A stretch of 64,000 nucleotides of DNA from Gammaproteobacteria bacterium (GTDB lineage: Bacteria; Pseudomonadota; Gammaproteobacteria; Pseudomonadales; Azotimanducaceae). The stretch is taken from NCBI GenBank assembly GCA_009846005.1, contig VXYL01000057.1, forward strand, positions 24,381 through 88,380. The letters are read 5' to 3'. The notes below the pieces were generated by a model that searched no databases, had not been told where the DNA came from, and worked only from the letters and a program-made list of their open reading frames with translations. Below, piece after piece: positions 1 through 8,673 of the stretch (its first letter is position 1; each line of letters opens with the position of its first letter). The position numbers were made by a program, and so were the translations under genes.

Positions 1-2
1 TC

Positions 3-608
3 AAATACCTGGCGAACATGGGTGCGATTCCCATCCACGCCTGGCACAGCCGCATCACCGACCTCGAACACCCGGACTGGTGCGTCCTGGACCTCGACCC
101 CAAGGATGCGCCGTTCGCGCACGTGGTGGCCATCGCCAAGGCGATCGAGGAACTGCTCGGCGAAGTCGACCTGCCTGGCTTCTTGAAAACCAGCGGCGCG
201 AGCGGCCTCCACATCCTCTTGCCGCTGGCCCGTCAACTCACCCACGGCCAAGCCCGAACCCTTGGCGAACTGCTGGCCCGGGTCATCGTCATGCGGCGCG
301 GCGACATCGCCACGATTACGCGCGTCGTGCGCCACCGCGAGAGCAAGGTCTATGTCGACTTCATGCAGAACGGCCACGGCCAGTTGCTGGTGGCGCCGTT
401 CTCGGCCCGCGCCGAGGTGGGGGCCTCCGTATCCATGCCGATCGAGTGGTCCGAACTCGATGACCGGCTGCACAACTCGAACCATCACCTGAAGAACGCC
501 ATCGGGCGCCTCGAACGCGTCGGCGACCCGATGGCGCCCGTGCTGGCGACGACGCCGGACCTCAACCGTGCCCTGGGTTTGCTTGGCGAACGCGTGGCGG
601 ACTCGTAG
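3..608 (+). CDS. ligD: LigD polymerase (PrimPol) domain, 5' truncated by window edge
   Basis: The reading frame is open from base 3, so the N-terminus lies outside the window; 201 residues are visible. They match the second half of the LigD-type primase-polymerase used in bacterial non-homologous end joining, which fills and extends broken DNA ends. Visible family motifs are the metal-binding DLDP near residue 29, the KTSGASGLHILLP segment and the VYVDFMQN strand carrying the third acidic residue. Whether ligase and phosphoesterase domains precede it, or whether it is a stand-alone polymerase, cannot be seen. The stop codon TAG (606-608) is part of the GTAG head of a REP-like palindrome. The family call is firm; the exact architecture is unknown. 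Confidence 0.88.
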   Translation, partial: KYLANMGAIPIHAWHSRITDLEHPDWCVLDLDPKDAPFAHVVAIAKAIEELLGEVDLPGFLKTSGASGLHILLPLARQLTHGQARTLGELLARVIVMRRGDIATITRVVRHRESKVYVDFMQNGHGQLLVAPFSARAEVGASVSMPIEWSELDDRLHNSNHHLKNAIGRLERVGDPMAPVLATTPDLNRALGLLGERVADS

Positions 609-644
609 GAGTGCGCGCGGGCGCAACACAAGGGTCGCCTCTAC
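605..644. repeat. REP-like palindrome with GTAG heads on both sides
   Basis: It begins GTAGGAG and ends CCTCTAC, with an imperfect palindromic core (GGGCGCAACACAAGGGTCGCC). It sits between two convergent genes and supplies the TAG stop of both: ligD on plus (606-608) and the DUF6491-like gene on minus (643-641). It belongs to the GTAG-headed family repeated across the window. Confidence 0.6.
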
Positions 645-1177
645 GAGTCCGACCCGGGCTTGTCACCCCCCTTGTCGCGCCCCGCCGAGCGAACCGTCCT
701 GTCGACCGTGGTGGTCTTGTGTCCTGCCTCGAGGGCATCGCGTATGGCGGTGACGTTCTCCGGACGCGTCGGGTGAAATTCGCCCAACGTGCAGGGCATC
801 GAGGATCCATCGGGACGAAACCGCGGCAAGCCCCTGAACTGATCCCGGGCGCATAGCCGCATGCCGCGCTTCTCGATCTCCAGGATCATGTCGGGCTGAA
901 GACCCATGCAACGGCTGGGGAGAATGTTGAGCCACATGTTGTCGCCCCTGCCATGGAACACCAGGATCTGGTTGTTCATCACCTCGACCCGCCGGTACTT
1001 CCCGGTGGAAAGGCAACGAAGCGACTGCTCGTAGGCTTCCTCGCCCAGAGGGTTGGCCAAGATCTCTGCCGCCGTAATCCGTGGTTCGGCGTCCTGGGCC
1101 TCGTCCTCCTGCTCGGGCGATGCCGCAGCGGTGCAGGCCACGGCCAGCAGCCCTATCAGTGTGCCCCGTGTCGCCAT
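641..1177 (-). CDS. Secreted DUF6491-like protein
   Basis: A 178-residue protein. The start MATRGTLIGLLAVACTAAA was chosen because it gives a clean signal peptide; an in-frame ATG seven codons upstream would add polar residues before it. After an acidic linker, the mature part has a layout resembling DUF6491: a cysteine before GKYRRVEV, then NNQILVFHGRGDNMWLN, an RCMGL cysteine, and a later LCARDQF cysteine. The function of that family is not known to me; periplasmic or lipid-anchored location is inferred. The last residues (DKPGSDS) are low-complexity and the stop TAG lies in the GTAG head of a REP-like element, so the tail may have been altered by that insertion. It stands alone, convergent with ligD. 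Confidence 0.6.
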   Translation of the reverse strand: MATRGTLIGLLAVACTAAASPEQEDEAQDAEPRITAAEILANPLGEEAYEQSLRCLSTGKYRRVEVMNNQILVFHGRGDNMWLNILPSRCMGLQPDMILEIEKRGMRLCARDQFRGLPRFRPDGSSMPCTLGEFHPTRPENVTAIRDALEAGHKTTTVDRTVRSAGRDKGGDKPGSDS

Positions 1178-1285
1178 GCCAGTAATCTCGGACGACATTC
1201 GTCTCGTAGTCTACGCCGAAGTCTGATGTGATGTTGGGGCGGCATAGGCAGGTTGCAGACCACGCGAGGTCGGCGCAACCTGGCG

Positions 1286-2773
1286 CTAACCCAAGCCGTA
1301 ACGGGTCCGCAAGTGATCTAGAAACGCGCTTGTCCCGAGCCGGCAACCGGTCACGTCGGCGACCAATTCGAGGCTCGGCTTGATGCTGCCTCGACGATGC
1401 ACATGCTCGCGCAGCCAGTCGAACAGCATCGCGAACCGTCCTTCGCGGACCACATCGTCGAGGTCGGAGATTCCATCCCGCGCCGCGCGGAAGATCTGTG
1501 CTGCCATAAGGGCGCCCAGCGTGTAGCTCGGGAAGTAACCAATCAACCCGGCGAACCAGTGCACGTCCTGCATGCAGCCATCCGCGAAGTTCCCTGCCGT
1601 GGATAGCCCGAGCGATGTCGTCATGCCCTCGTTCCACGCGTCTGGAATCTCGGCGACTGACAAGCTCCCGTCCAACAGCGCGGTCTCCAATCGGTAGCGG
1701 AGAATGACGTGCAGCGGATAGGTGAGTTCGTCGGCATCGACCCGGATGAAACCACGTTCGACCTTGGCGGCGAGCTTCACAAGGTTGGCAGGCTGCCACT
1801 CGGTCGCGTCGGTCTCGGCGCCGAGCAACGTGCGCTGGATGATCGGTGCCGCGAACTCGATGAACGGGGCGCCCCGGCAGACCTGCATTTCCATGAGCAG
1901 GGACTGGCTCTCGTGCAGCGCCATGCCACCGGCATGGCCCACCGGCTGGCCGCGCCAGTCTGTTGGCAGGCCTTGCTCGTACATCGCGTGCCCGGTCTCG
2001 TGAAGCACCGCGAACATCGACTCGAGGAAGTCGTGCTCGTTGTAGCGCGTGGTGATGCGCGTATCGTCCGGGTCGCCCCCGCAGAACGGATGGTGGCTCA
2101 CGTCGAGCCGTCCACGCCCGAAGTCAAACCCCACCTCGGCCATAAGAGCCCGGCCAAGGGCTTCCTGGCGTTCGATGGAGAACGGTCCCCGCGGCAAAGC
2201 AGCCACCGGCTGGCGAGCGATCGCATCTTCCACCATGTCGGGGAGCACGGCACCTAGCTCGTCGAACACCGGATCGATGGACGCGCGGGTCAGACCGGGC
2301 TCGTAGTTGTCGAGCAGCGCATCGTAGGGCTCGCATTCGAGCGTGGCTGCCAGCGCCTGCGCTTTCTCGCGGGTGAGGTCCACGACGGTGTTCAGACCAT
2401 CCACTACCGCGGTCCAGTCGTTCTCGCCCCGCGCACCGCGCCATGTCTGCTCGCAGGAGGATGTGGCGAGCGACAACGCTCTGACCAGATCCGCGGGCAC
2501 GGCGCGCGAGGTCACCCAGTCGTGGCGGATCTTCTCCACGTTGACGGCTTGCCAGGGGTCGAGTTCCTCCGCCGCCGCGGCATCAACGAGCTCACCGGTC
2601 TCCGGCGCCGCGGTGAGTTCGTGGACCATTCCAGTGAGTGTGGCCAACGCTTCGCCGCGCACGCTGCCGCTGCCCGCCGGCATCATCACCGCCTCGTCCC
2701 AGGACAACATGGCCAAGGCGTGGTTGAGATCGCCGATTCGTCTGAACCGTTCATGCAAGGCGTCGTAGCCCAT
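1286..2773 (-). CDS. Carboxypeptidase Taq (M32 metallocarboxypeptidase)
   Basis: A 495-residue cytoplasmic zinc carboxypeptidase, normal length for family M32, which removes C-terminal amino acids with broad specificity. The zinc site HETGH is at residues 258-262, and the family's third ligand lies in ALHESQS (Glu288). The N-terminus (ALHERFRRIGDLNHALAMLSWDEAVMMP) and the IPDAWNEGM and YTLGALMAAQ segments near the C-terminus are typical of the family. The ATG is preceded by a GGAGA Shine-Dalgarno. It is monocistronic, divergent from the molybdenum oxidase gene across about 120 bp that probably holds both promoters. Confidence 0.93.
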   Translation of the reverse strand: MGYDALHERFRRIGDLNHALAMLSWDEAVMMPAGSGSVRGEALATLTGMVHELTAAPETGELVDAAAAEELDPWQAVNVEKIRHDWVTSRAVPADLVRALSLATSSCEQTWRGARGENDWTAVVDGLNTVVDLTREKAQALAATLECEPYDALLDNYEPGLTRASIDPVFDELGAVLPDMVEDAIARQPVAALPRGPFSIERQEALGRALMAEVGFDFGRGRLDVSHHPFCGGDPDDTRITTRYNEHDFLESMFAVLHETGHAMYEQGLPTDWRGQPVGHAGGMALHESQSLLMEMQVCRGAPFIEFAAPIIQRTLLGAETDATEWQPANLVKLAAKVERGFIRVDADELTYPLHVILRYRLETALLDGSLSVAEIPDAWNEGMTTSLGLSTAGNFADGCMQDVHWFAGLIGYFPSYTLGALMAAQIFRAARDGISDLDDVVREGRFAMLFDWLREHVHRRGSIKPSLELVADVTGCRLGTSAFLDHLRTRYGLG

Positions 2774-2895
2774 TGCTTGTCTCCGAAAAATCCTGCGCGG
2801 CAGTCTGTGTGACTCGTCGCGCCCAAGGCAAGTTCAACCGACCCGAGACACAGTTTCCATCGTATAGTTAAACGGCCACGGAATGAGGAGGGGGC

Positions 2896-5139
2896 ATGAG
2901 CGTCGCACAAGGTCTGAAGTACATCGGCACACGGCCGGTTCGCCCAGATGGTTTGGAGAAGGTCACGGGGCGCGCCAATTTCGGTGCCGACCATGCCATG
3001 CCGGGAATGCTGCACGGCAAGGTGGTGCGAAGTCCCCACGCGCACGCTCGCATCCGCTCCATCGACACGTCCGCCGCCGAAGCCATGCCCGGTGTGTTGG
3101 CTGTCATCACCGCCGCCGACTTTCCAGACCGGACCCACTTCAGCTTCGGCCGCAAGGGGTTCAACAACAACCTGATCGCCGGCGACAAAGTGCTCTATCA
3201 CGGCCATGCCGTCGCCGCCGTCGCCGCAACCTCTGTTCAAGCGGCGGACGCGGCGGCAGAAGCCGTTGACGTGGACTACGAGGTTCTCGAAGCCGTCACC
3301 GACGCGCTCCAGGCACTCGAACCCGATGCGCCCATCCTGCACGACGATCTCCGCACCCAAGGGTTGGCGGAACCGTCTACAGAACCCACCAACCTCGTCA
3401 AGAAGCAGGTCATCTCCAAGGGCGACGTGGAGGCGGCCTTCGCCAACGCCGACGAGATCGTCGAGCGGACGTTCGTGACACCCATGGTCCACCAGGGCTA
3501 CATCGAGCCCCATGCCTGCGTCGGTAGCTTCAACGAGGACGGCCAGGCCACCGTCTGGTGCAGTACGCAGGGTCATTTCGGCGTCCGCAGCATGACCGCA
3601 ATGGCGTTGGGCATGGACGAGGGCGACATCCGGGTCATCGCCAGCGAAATCGGCGGCGGATTCGGCGGCAAGACCACGATCTACCTGGAGCCGTTAGCGG
3701 TGAAGCTCTCGGAGAACAGCGGCAGGCCCGTGAAGATGGTCATGACCCGGGAGGACGTGTTCCGCGCCACCGGGCCGGCATCCGGCACCGTCAACACCAT
3801 CAAGATCGGCTGCAAGCGCGACGGCACCATCGTCGGCATGTACGCCAAGCTCATCTACGAAGCGGGCGCCTTCCCGGGCAGTCCGCTTGGTGCCGGCGCC
3901 ATGTGCATCTTCGCCCCGTACGATGTCGAGGACGTATTGATCGAGGGCTTCGAGGTGGTGGTCAACCGACCCCGCGTCGCCGCCTACCGGGCGCCCGGTG
4001 CTCCCCAGTCGATGTTCGCGGGCGAGTCCGTGATCGACGAGCTTGCCGAGATCATCGGCATGGATCCCATCGATTTCCGGCTGAAGAACGCCGCGAGCGA
4101 GGGCACCCACGCGGCCTACGGCCCCACCTTCGGCCCGGTGGGCCTAAGGGAGTGCCTCGAAGCCGCGAAGGCCCATCCGAACTACGCGAAACCGCTCGGC
4201 GAGGACGAGGGGCGCGGCGTGGCGGCGGGCTTCTGGTTCAACGGCGGCAACCAGTCCAGCGCCGAGGTTCACATCACCGACAGCGGCATGGTCAAGATCG
4301 TCGAGGGCAGCCCGGACATCGGCGGCAGCCGGGCGTCCATGGCCCTGATGGCGGCCGAGACCCTGGGCGTACCCTACGAACGCATGCGCATTCGCGTCGC
4401 CGACACCGACTCGACCGGCTATTGCGCGACGACCGGCGGCAGCCGCACCACCTTCGCAACCGGGCTCGCGGTGATCCGCGCCTGCGAAGACGTGATTCGC
4501 CAACTCAGATCCCGGGCGGCGGCGACCTGGGGCATCGAGCCCGACCAGGTGGAATGGTCCGACGGCGAGGCGCGACCGGTGGCTGGCGTCAACGTCGAAG
4601 CGGAGCCCCTGTCCCTGACCGACCTGGCGAGAACCGCAGCTCGAACCGGCGGTCCCATTTCCGGACGGGCGTCGCTGACCGCCCAGGGTCCGGGACCGGC
4701 TTTCTCCGTCAACATGGCGGATGTCCATGTCGACCGCGAGACGGGTCGCGCAACGGTGACCAGCTTCACGGCCATCCAGGATGCCGGCACCGCGATCCAT
4801 CCCGACTACGTCGAGGGGCAGATGCAGGGCGGTGCCGCCCAGGGCATCGGCTGGGCGTTGAACGAGGAGTACATCTACGACGACAACGGCGTGCTGGACA
4901 ATCCGGGTTTTCTGGACTATCGGGTGCCCGTCGCGTCTGACCTCCCCATGATCGACACCGAGATCGTCGAGGTGCCGAATCCGAACCACCCGTACGGCGT
5001 TCGGGGCTGCGGCGAAACACCCATCGTCGCGCCCTTGGCCGCGGTCGGCAATGCCGTCAGCCACGCGGTCGGGGTACGCATGACCGAACTGCCCCTGTCG
5101 CCGCCGAAGGTGCTGGAGGCGATCACCAACGGGTCCTGA
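2896..5139 (+). CDS. Molybdopterin-binding subunit of a xanthine dehydrogenase-family oxidase
   Basis: A 747-residue large (Mo) subunit of the xanthine dehydrogenase/aldehyde oxidase/CO dehydrogenase family, which hydroxylates aldehydes, purines or other N-heterocycles with water as oxygen donor. The a/b hammerhead domain covers roughly residues 18-130. Cofactor-binding glycine-rich motifs are IGGGFGGKTT (about 252) and YRAPGAPQS (about 366). The base-catalyst glutamate is in GVRGCGETPIVAPL near the C-terminus. The start follows a strong GAGGAGGGGG site. No FAD or 2Fe-2S partner subunit, nor any maturation factor, is adjacent, so the partners must be elsewhere. The substrate cannot be told from the sequence. 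Confidence 0.9.
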   Translation: MSVAQGLKYIGTRPVRPDGLEKVTGRANFGADHAMPGMLHGKVVRSPHAHARIRSIDTSAAEAMPGVLAVITAADFPDRTHFSFGRKGFNNNLIAGDKVLYHGHAVAAVAATSVQAADAAAEAVDVDYEVLEAVTDALQALEPDAPILHDDLRTQGLAEPSTEPTNLVKKQVISKGDVEAAFANADEIVERTFVTPMVHQGYIEPHACVGSFNEDGQATVWCSTQGHFGVRSMTAMALGMDEGDIRVIASEIGGGFGGKTTIYLEPLAVKLSENSGRPVKMVMTREDVFRATGPASGTVNTIKIGCKRDGTIVGMYAKLIYEAGAFPGSPLGAGAMCIFAPYDVEDVLIEGFEVVVNRPRVAAYRAPGAPQSMFAGESVIDELAEIIGMDPIDFRLKNAASEGTHAAYGPTFGPVGLRECLEAAKAHPNYAKPLGEDEGRGVAAGFWFNGGNQSSAEVHITDSGMVKIVEGSPDIGGSRASMALMAAETLGVPYERMRIRVADTDSTGYCATTGGSRTTFATGLAVIRACEDVIRQLRSRAAATWGIEPDQVEWSDGEARPVAGVNVEAEPLSLTDLARTAARTGGPISGRASLTAQGPGPAFSVNMADVHVDRETGRATVTSFTAIQDAGTAIHPDYVEGQMQGGAAQGIGWALNEEYIYDDNGVLDNPGFLDYRVPVASDLPMIDTEIVEVPNPNHPYGVRGCGETPIVAPLAAVGNAVSHAVGVRMTELPLSPPKVLEAITNGS

Positions 5140-5160
5140 CCCGCTTATTGGCGGTGGCGC

Positions 5161-6168
5161 GTGCGGTCCTTCCGGTGTAGCTGCGGCAACCGCGTCTACT
5201 TCGAGAACGACCGCTGCCTCGCGTGCGGGCGGGAATTGGTGTTCGACCCCGCGACCATGGCGTTGCGGGTCGTCGAGGCATCGGATGAACGCTGTGCCCA
5301 CCATGCCTATCCCGGCACCTGCAACTGGCTCGCCGCCCCCGACCGGGACGGTTTCTGTATCGCCTGCGCCCTGAACGAAGTCATCCCCGACCTCTCCGAG
5401 CCGCGCCGCGTACGTCTCTACCATGAGGTGGAGAAGGCCAAACGACGGCTCCTGTTCACGCTGATGAGCCTGGGACTGCCGGTGGAAGGCCGCGCCGAGC
5501 GGATGGACGGCCTGGCTTTTCGCATTCTGGCTGATGCGCGACTGGACGAGGCCCACCCGACCCTCGACGTCCACGAAGAAGTCACCACCGGACATGTGCA
5601 GGGCGAGATCACCATCAACCTGCTCGAGGCGGACCCGGTTCTTCGCGAGGAGATGCGTGTCGCGATGGACGAGTCCTACCGAACCCTACTCGGTCACTTC
5701 CGGCACGAGTCCGGGCACTACTACTGGCAGCGACTGGTCGCCCACGGCGACGCGCTGGTCGGATTCCGCGACCGGTTCGGCGACGAACGCCGGCACTACC
5801 AGGACAGCCTGGATGCGTACTACCGAGACGGACCGCCGCCGGGCTGGCACGACGAATACGTGGTCGCCTACGCTTCGAGCCACCCGCTGGAGGACTTCGC
5901 GGAGTGCTGGGGGCACTATCTGCACATGGTCGACACCCTGCAGACCGCGGCCGACGACGGACTCGCCATCGGCGGCGTTGCATTGGCCGATCCGACCGGC
6001 GCGGAGCTACCGTTCGACGAGATCGTCGACCAATGGCGTGCCCTGGCAACGGCCATGAACGACCTGAACCGCAGCATGGGCCTTGACGATGCCTACCCGT
6101 TCTCGTTGACCGAAACGGTATTGGGAAAACTGCGATTCGTGTACGAACTCATTTCGGCTTCGACATGA
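5161..6168 (+). CDS. Putative zinc-binding metallopeptidase with N-terminal zinc ribbon
   Basis: A 335-residue protein with a GTG start 21 bp after the previous stop. Residues 1-25 form a CxC...CxxC zinc ribbon (FRCSCGNRVYF...CLACG). A second cysteine/histidine cluster (CAHHAYPGTCNW, then CIACALNE) follows. The body has the signature of the putative zinc peptidase family annotated as Peptidase_Mx: HEEVTTGHVQGEITINLLEAD, then HFRHESGHYYW, an HExxH zinc site, and EDFAECWGHYLH as likely downstream ligands. Its stop overlaps the ATG of the ATP-grasp gene by 4 nt, so the three genes to 8575 form one translationally coupled operon. Peptide processing together with the ATP-grasp ligase is inferred. 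Confidence 0.82.
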   Translation: MRSFRCSCGNRVYFENDRCLACGRELVFDPATMALRVVEASDERCAHHAYPGTCNWLAAPDRDGFCIACALNEVIPDLSEPRRVRLYHEVEKAKRRLLFTLMSLGLPVEGRAERMDGLAFRILADARLDEAHPTLDVHEEVTTGHVQGEITINLLEADPVLREEMRVAMDESYRTLLGHFRHESGHYYWQRLVAHGDALVGFRDRFGDERRHYQDSLDAYYRDGPPPGWHDEYVVAYASSHPLEDFAECWGHYLHMVDTLQTAADDGLAIGGVALADPTGAELPFDEIVDQWRALATAMNDLNRSMGLDDAYPFSLTETVLGKLRFVYELISAST

Positions 6169-7628
6169 CCATCGACTGGCGTGCTTACCAATCGGCGGGC
6201 TTGTACGACGAGCTGGTGCTGCCGAGCGGGCGCGCACGCGCCGGAGCCGGCGAGCTTGTCCAGGCGCTCGCCAAGCTTTCCGACGAGGAACTCCAGGAGC
6301 GCAAGACCGCAGCGGATCTCGCCATCCGGTCCATGGGCATCACCTTCTCGGTCTACCACGAAGGCACGAACATCGACCGCGAGTGGCCGTTCGACATCGT
6401 TCCCCGCCTGATTCTCAAACGCGAGTGGGACGAGATCGCCCGCGGGCTCAAGCAACGCGTGCGGGCGTTGAACGCCTTCATCGACGATGTCTACCACCAC
6501 CGCCGTTCGCTGCGCGACGGCGTGGTGCCTGAGGACTACGTCATGAAATCCCGGGAGTACCGGTCCCGCTGCGCCGGCATCGACCCGCCCCACGGCGTCT
6601 GGTCCAATGTCTGCGGTTCCGACCTGGTACGCGACGCGGACGGTTCGCTCTATGTGCTGGAGGACAACCTCCGAGTGCCGAGCGGGGTGTCCTACATGCT
6701 GGAGAACCGGGCGGTGATGAAGCGGATCTTCCCCGAACTCTTCGAGCACTACGCCATTCATCCCGTCGACGACTACCCGTCGGCGCTCGCCGCCTGCCTG
6801 CGCTCGCTGTCGCCCAGGGACGTGCGCACGCCACGGATCGTCGTGCTCACGCCGGGTATCTACAACTCGGCGTATTTCGAGCACGCCTATCTCGCCCTGG
6901 AGATGGCGGCGGAACTGGTCGAAGGCTCGGATCTCGTGGTCGGCGACGACGACTGCGTCTACATGCGGACCATCAGCGGCTTAGAACGCGTCGACGTCAT
7001 CTACCGTCGCATCGACGACCTGTTCCTGGACCCCCGGGCGTTCCGCAATGACTCGATGCTCGGCGTCCCAGGATTGATGCGCGCGTGGCAGGCGGGCAAC
7101 GTCGCACTGGCCAACGCCCCCGGCTGCGGGGTCGCGGACGACAAGGTGATCTACACCTACGTACCGGACATGATCCGCTACTTCCTGGGCGAAGAGCCGA
7201 TCCTCGCCAACGTGCCGTCCTACCGGTGCGCGGAGAAGGCGCATCGGGACTACGTCCTGGACAATCTCCAAGATCTCGTCGTCAAGCCAGCAAACGAGTC
7301 GGGTGGCTACGGCATGCTGATCGGCCCGCACTCCACCCGACGCCAACGCGACGAGTTCGTCCGCGTGATCCGCGCCAACCCGCGCAACTACATCGGTCAG
7401 CCCACGCTCACGCTTTCAACCGCCCCCACCCTGGCGGGTACCGCGGTCGAACCCCGCCACCTCGACCTGCGGCCGTTCATCCTGTCCGGCGAGGACATCT
7501 ACGTCACCACCGGCGGACTGACGCGCGTTGCCATGCGCAAGGGCTCCATCGTGGTCAATTCGTCCCAGGGCGGCGGCAGCAAGGACACCTGGGTGGTCGA
7601 ACCCGCGACCAAGGAACAACCGGCGTGA
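6165..7628 (+). CDS. Circularly permuted type 2 ATP-grasp protein
   Basis: A 487-residue member of the circularly permuted ATP-grasp family, predicted to form amide or peptide bonds by carboxylate activation with ATP. The N-terminal part carries GITFSVYHEG and VWSNVCGSDLVRD. Phosphate and Mg-binding segments include YVLEDNLRVPSGVSYMLEN and, in the permuted C-terminal half, LQDLVVKPANESGGYGM. Length and order match the family. The ATG overlaps the upstream metallopeptidase stop (ATGA) and the stop overlaps the GTG of the alpha-E gene. ATP-grasp and alpha-E genes are commonly neighbours, often with a transglutaminase-like peptidase; here a zinc peptidase takes that place. Substrate unknown. Confidence 0.93.
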   Translation: MTIDWRAYQSAGLYDELVLPSGRARAGAGELVQALAKLSDEELQERKTAADLAIRSMGITFSVYHEGTNIDREWPFDIVPRLILKREWDEIARGLKQRVRALNAFIDDVYHHRRSLRDGVVPEDYVMKSREYRSRCAGIDPPHGVWSNVCGSDLVRDADGSLYVLEDNLRVPSGVSYMLENRAVMKRIFPELFEHYAIHPVDDYPSALAACLRSLSPRDVRTPRIVVLTPGIYNSAYFEHAYLALEMAAELVEGSDLVVGDDDCVYMRTISGLERVDVIYRRIDDLFLDPRAFRNDSMLGVPGLMRAWQAGNVALANAPGCGVADDKVIYTYVPDMIRYFLGEEPILANVPSYRCAEKAHRDYVLDNLQDLVVKPANESGGYGMLIGPHSTRRQRDEFVRVIRANPRNYIGQPTLTLSTAPTLAGTAVEPRHLDLRPFILSGEDIYVTTGGLTRVAMRKGSIVVNSSQGGGSKDTWVVEPATKEQPA

Positions 7629-8575
7629 CCGCCAACGTGCTGTCGCGCGTCGCCGAGCGCGTGTACTGGCTGGGCCGGTACCTGGAGCGCGCGGAGTCCA
7701 CGGCACGCCTCATCACCGTCAATACCAACCTCATCATGGATCTGCCGGTGCGGCTGCCGCTGGGCTGGCGGCCGCTGATCGACATCACCGGTTCCGCCGA
7801 GCTGTTCGAGTCCCTGTACGGCAAGGGGAAGGCCACCGAACGTAACGTGTGCCGGTTTCTCGCCACGGATACCCGCAATCCCGGATCGATCATCAACTCC
7901 ATCGTCGGCGTCCGCGAAAACGCCCGTACCGTGCGCGAGAACATGCCGCGAATCACTTTCGAGTACATCAACGAGCTCTACCTGTTCGCGCGCTCGGCGC
8001 TCACGCCCGGGCAATCGCGCAGCCGCCGCGGCGAGGCGCTGACCCAGATCAGCCGCCTCGCCCAGCAGCTCGAAGGATTCCTGTCCCAGAACATGCTGCA
8101 CGACGCGCACTGGGAACTGCTGCGGCTCGGCAACTACATCGAACGGGCCGACATGACCACGCGCATCATCGACGTGCGCACCGTGGACCTCATCGCCGGG
8201 CATCACGAACTCGAACCCTTCCAGGACATCCAGTGGCGTAGCGTGCTTCGTTCGTTCTATGCGATGCAGGCGTACCACGCGTCCGTGCGCGAACCCGTCG
8301 ACCCGCCGCTGGTGCTCGAGTTCCTGTTCAACGACGAACGCCTGCCCCGCTCCTACCTGCGCTGCCTCAACTCCGTCCGTCGCAGCCTGCGCGGACTGCC
8401 CCGCAACGGCGCCGCCGTCCACACCTGCGACCGTGCCCTCAAGGCGCTGCAGGACACCGATGTCGCCCGGTTGGGCGGACTGGCGCACAGCGTCGAACTG
8501 CACCAGTTCATCAACGACTGCCAAGTGCACCTGATCGAACTGCACGACGCCATAGTGAGCACTTACTTCGAGTAG
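7625..8575 (+). CDS. Alpha-E domain protein (DUF403)
   Basis: A 316-residue all-helical alpha-E protein starting at a GTG that overlaps the ATP-grasp stop (GTGA); the frame is open further upstream, but the family's N-terminus (LSRVAERVYWLGRYLERAE) begins right after this GTG. Other family segments are NARTVRENMPRITFEYINELY, LRLGNYIERADMTTRIIDVR and LVLEFLFNDERLPRS. Alpha-E proteins are almost always encoded beside a type 2 ATP-grasp protein and are thought to work with it; their biochemical role is not established. It is the last gene of the three-gene operon. Confidence 0.92.
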   Translation: MTANVLSRVAERVYWLGRYLERAESTARLITVNTNLIMDLPVRLPLGWRPLIDITGSAELFESLYGKGKATERNVCRFLATDTRNPGSIINSIVGVRENARTVRENMPRITFEYINELYLFARSALTPGQSRSRRGEALTQISRLAQQLEGFLSQNMLHDAHWELLRLGNYIERADMTTRIIDVRTVDLIAGHHELEPFQDIQWRSVLRSFYAMQAYHASVREPVDPPLVLEFLFNDERLPRSYLRCLNSVRRSLRGLPRNGAAVHTCDRALKALQDTDVARLGGLAHSVELHQFINDCQVHLIELHDAIVSTYFE

Positions 8576-8673
8576 CGGGCCCTCGGTCCTGCCGGGGTGG
8601 GGGCGCGGTTGGACGCCCGTCCATTCCCCACTAACATCTACTTCAACGACGTGCGTGGGTTCCAACCGCCACC

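Noticed and set aside
4144..5595. 483-codon minus-strand open frame across the Mo oxidase and metallopeptidase genes
   Set aside because: Opposite-strand frame in high-GC coding DNA; no homology, no ribosome site, while both plus genes have clear family motifs.
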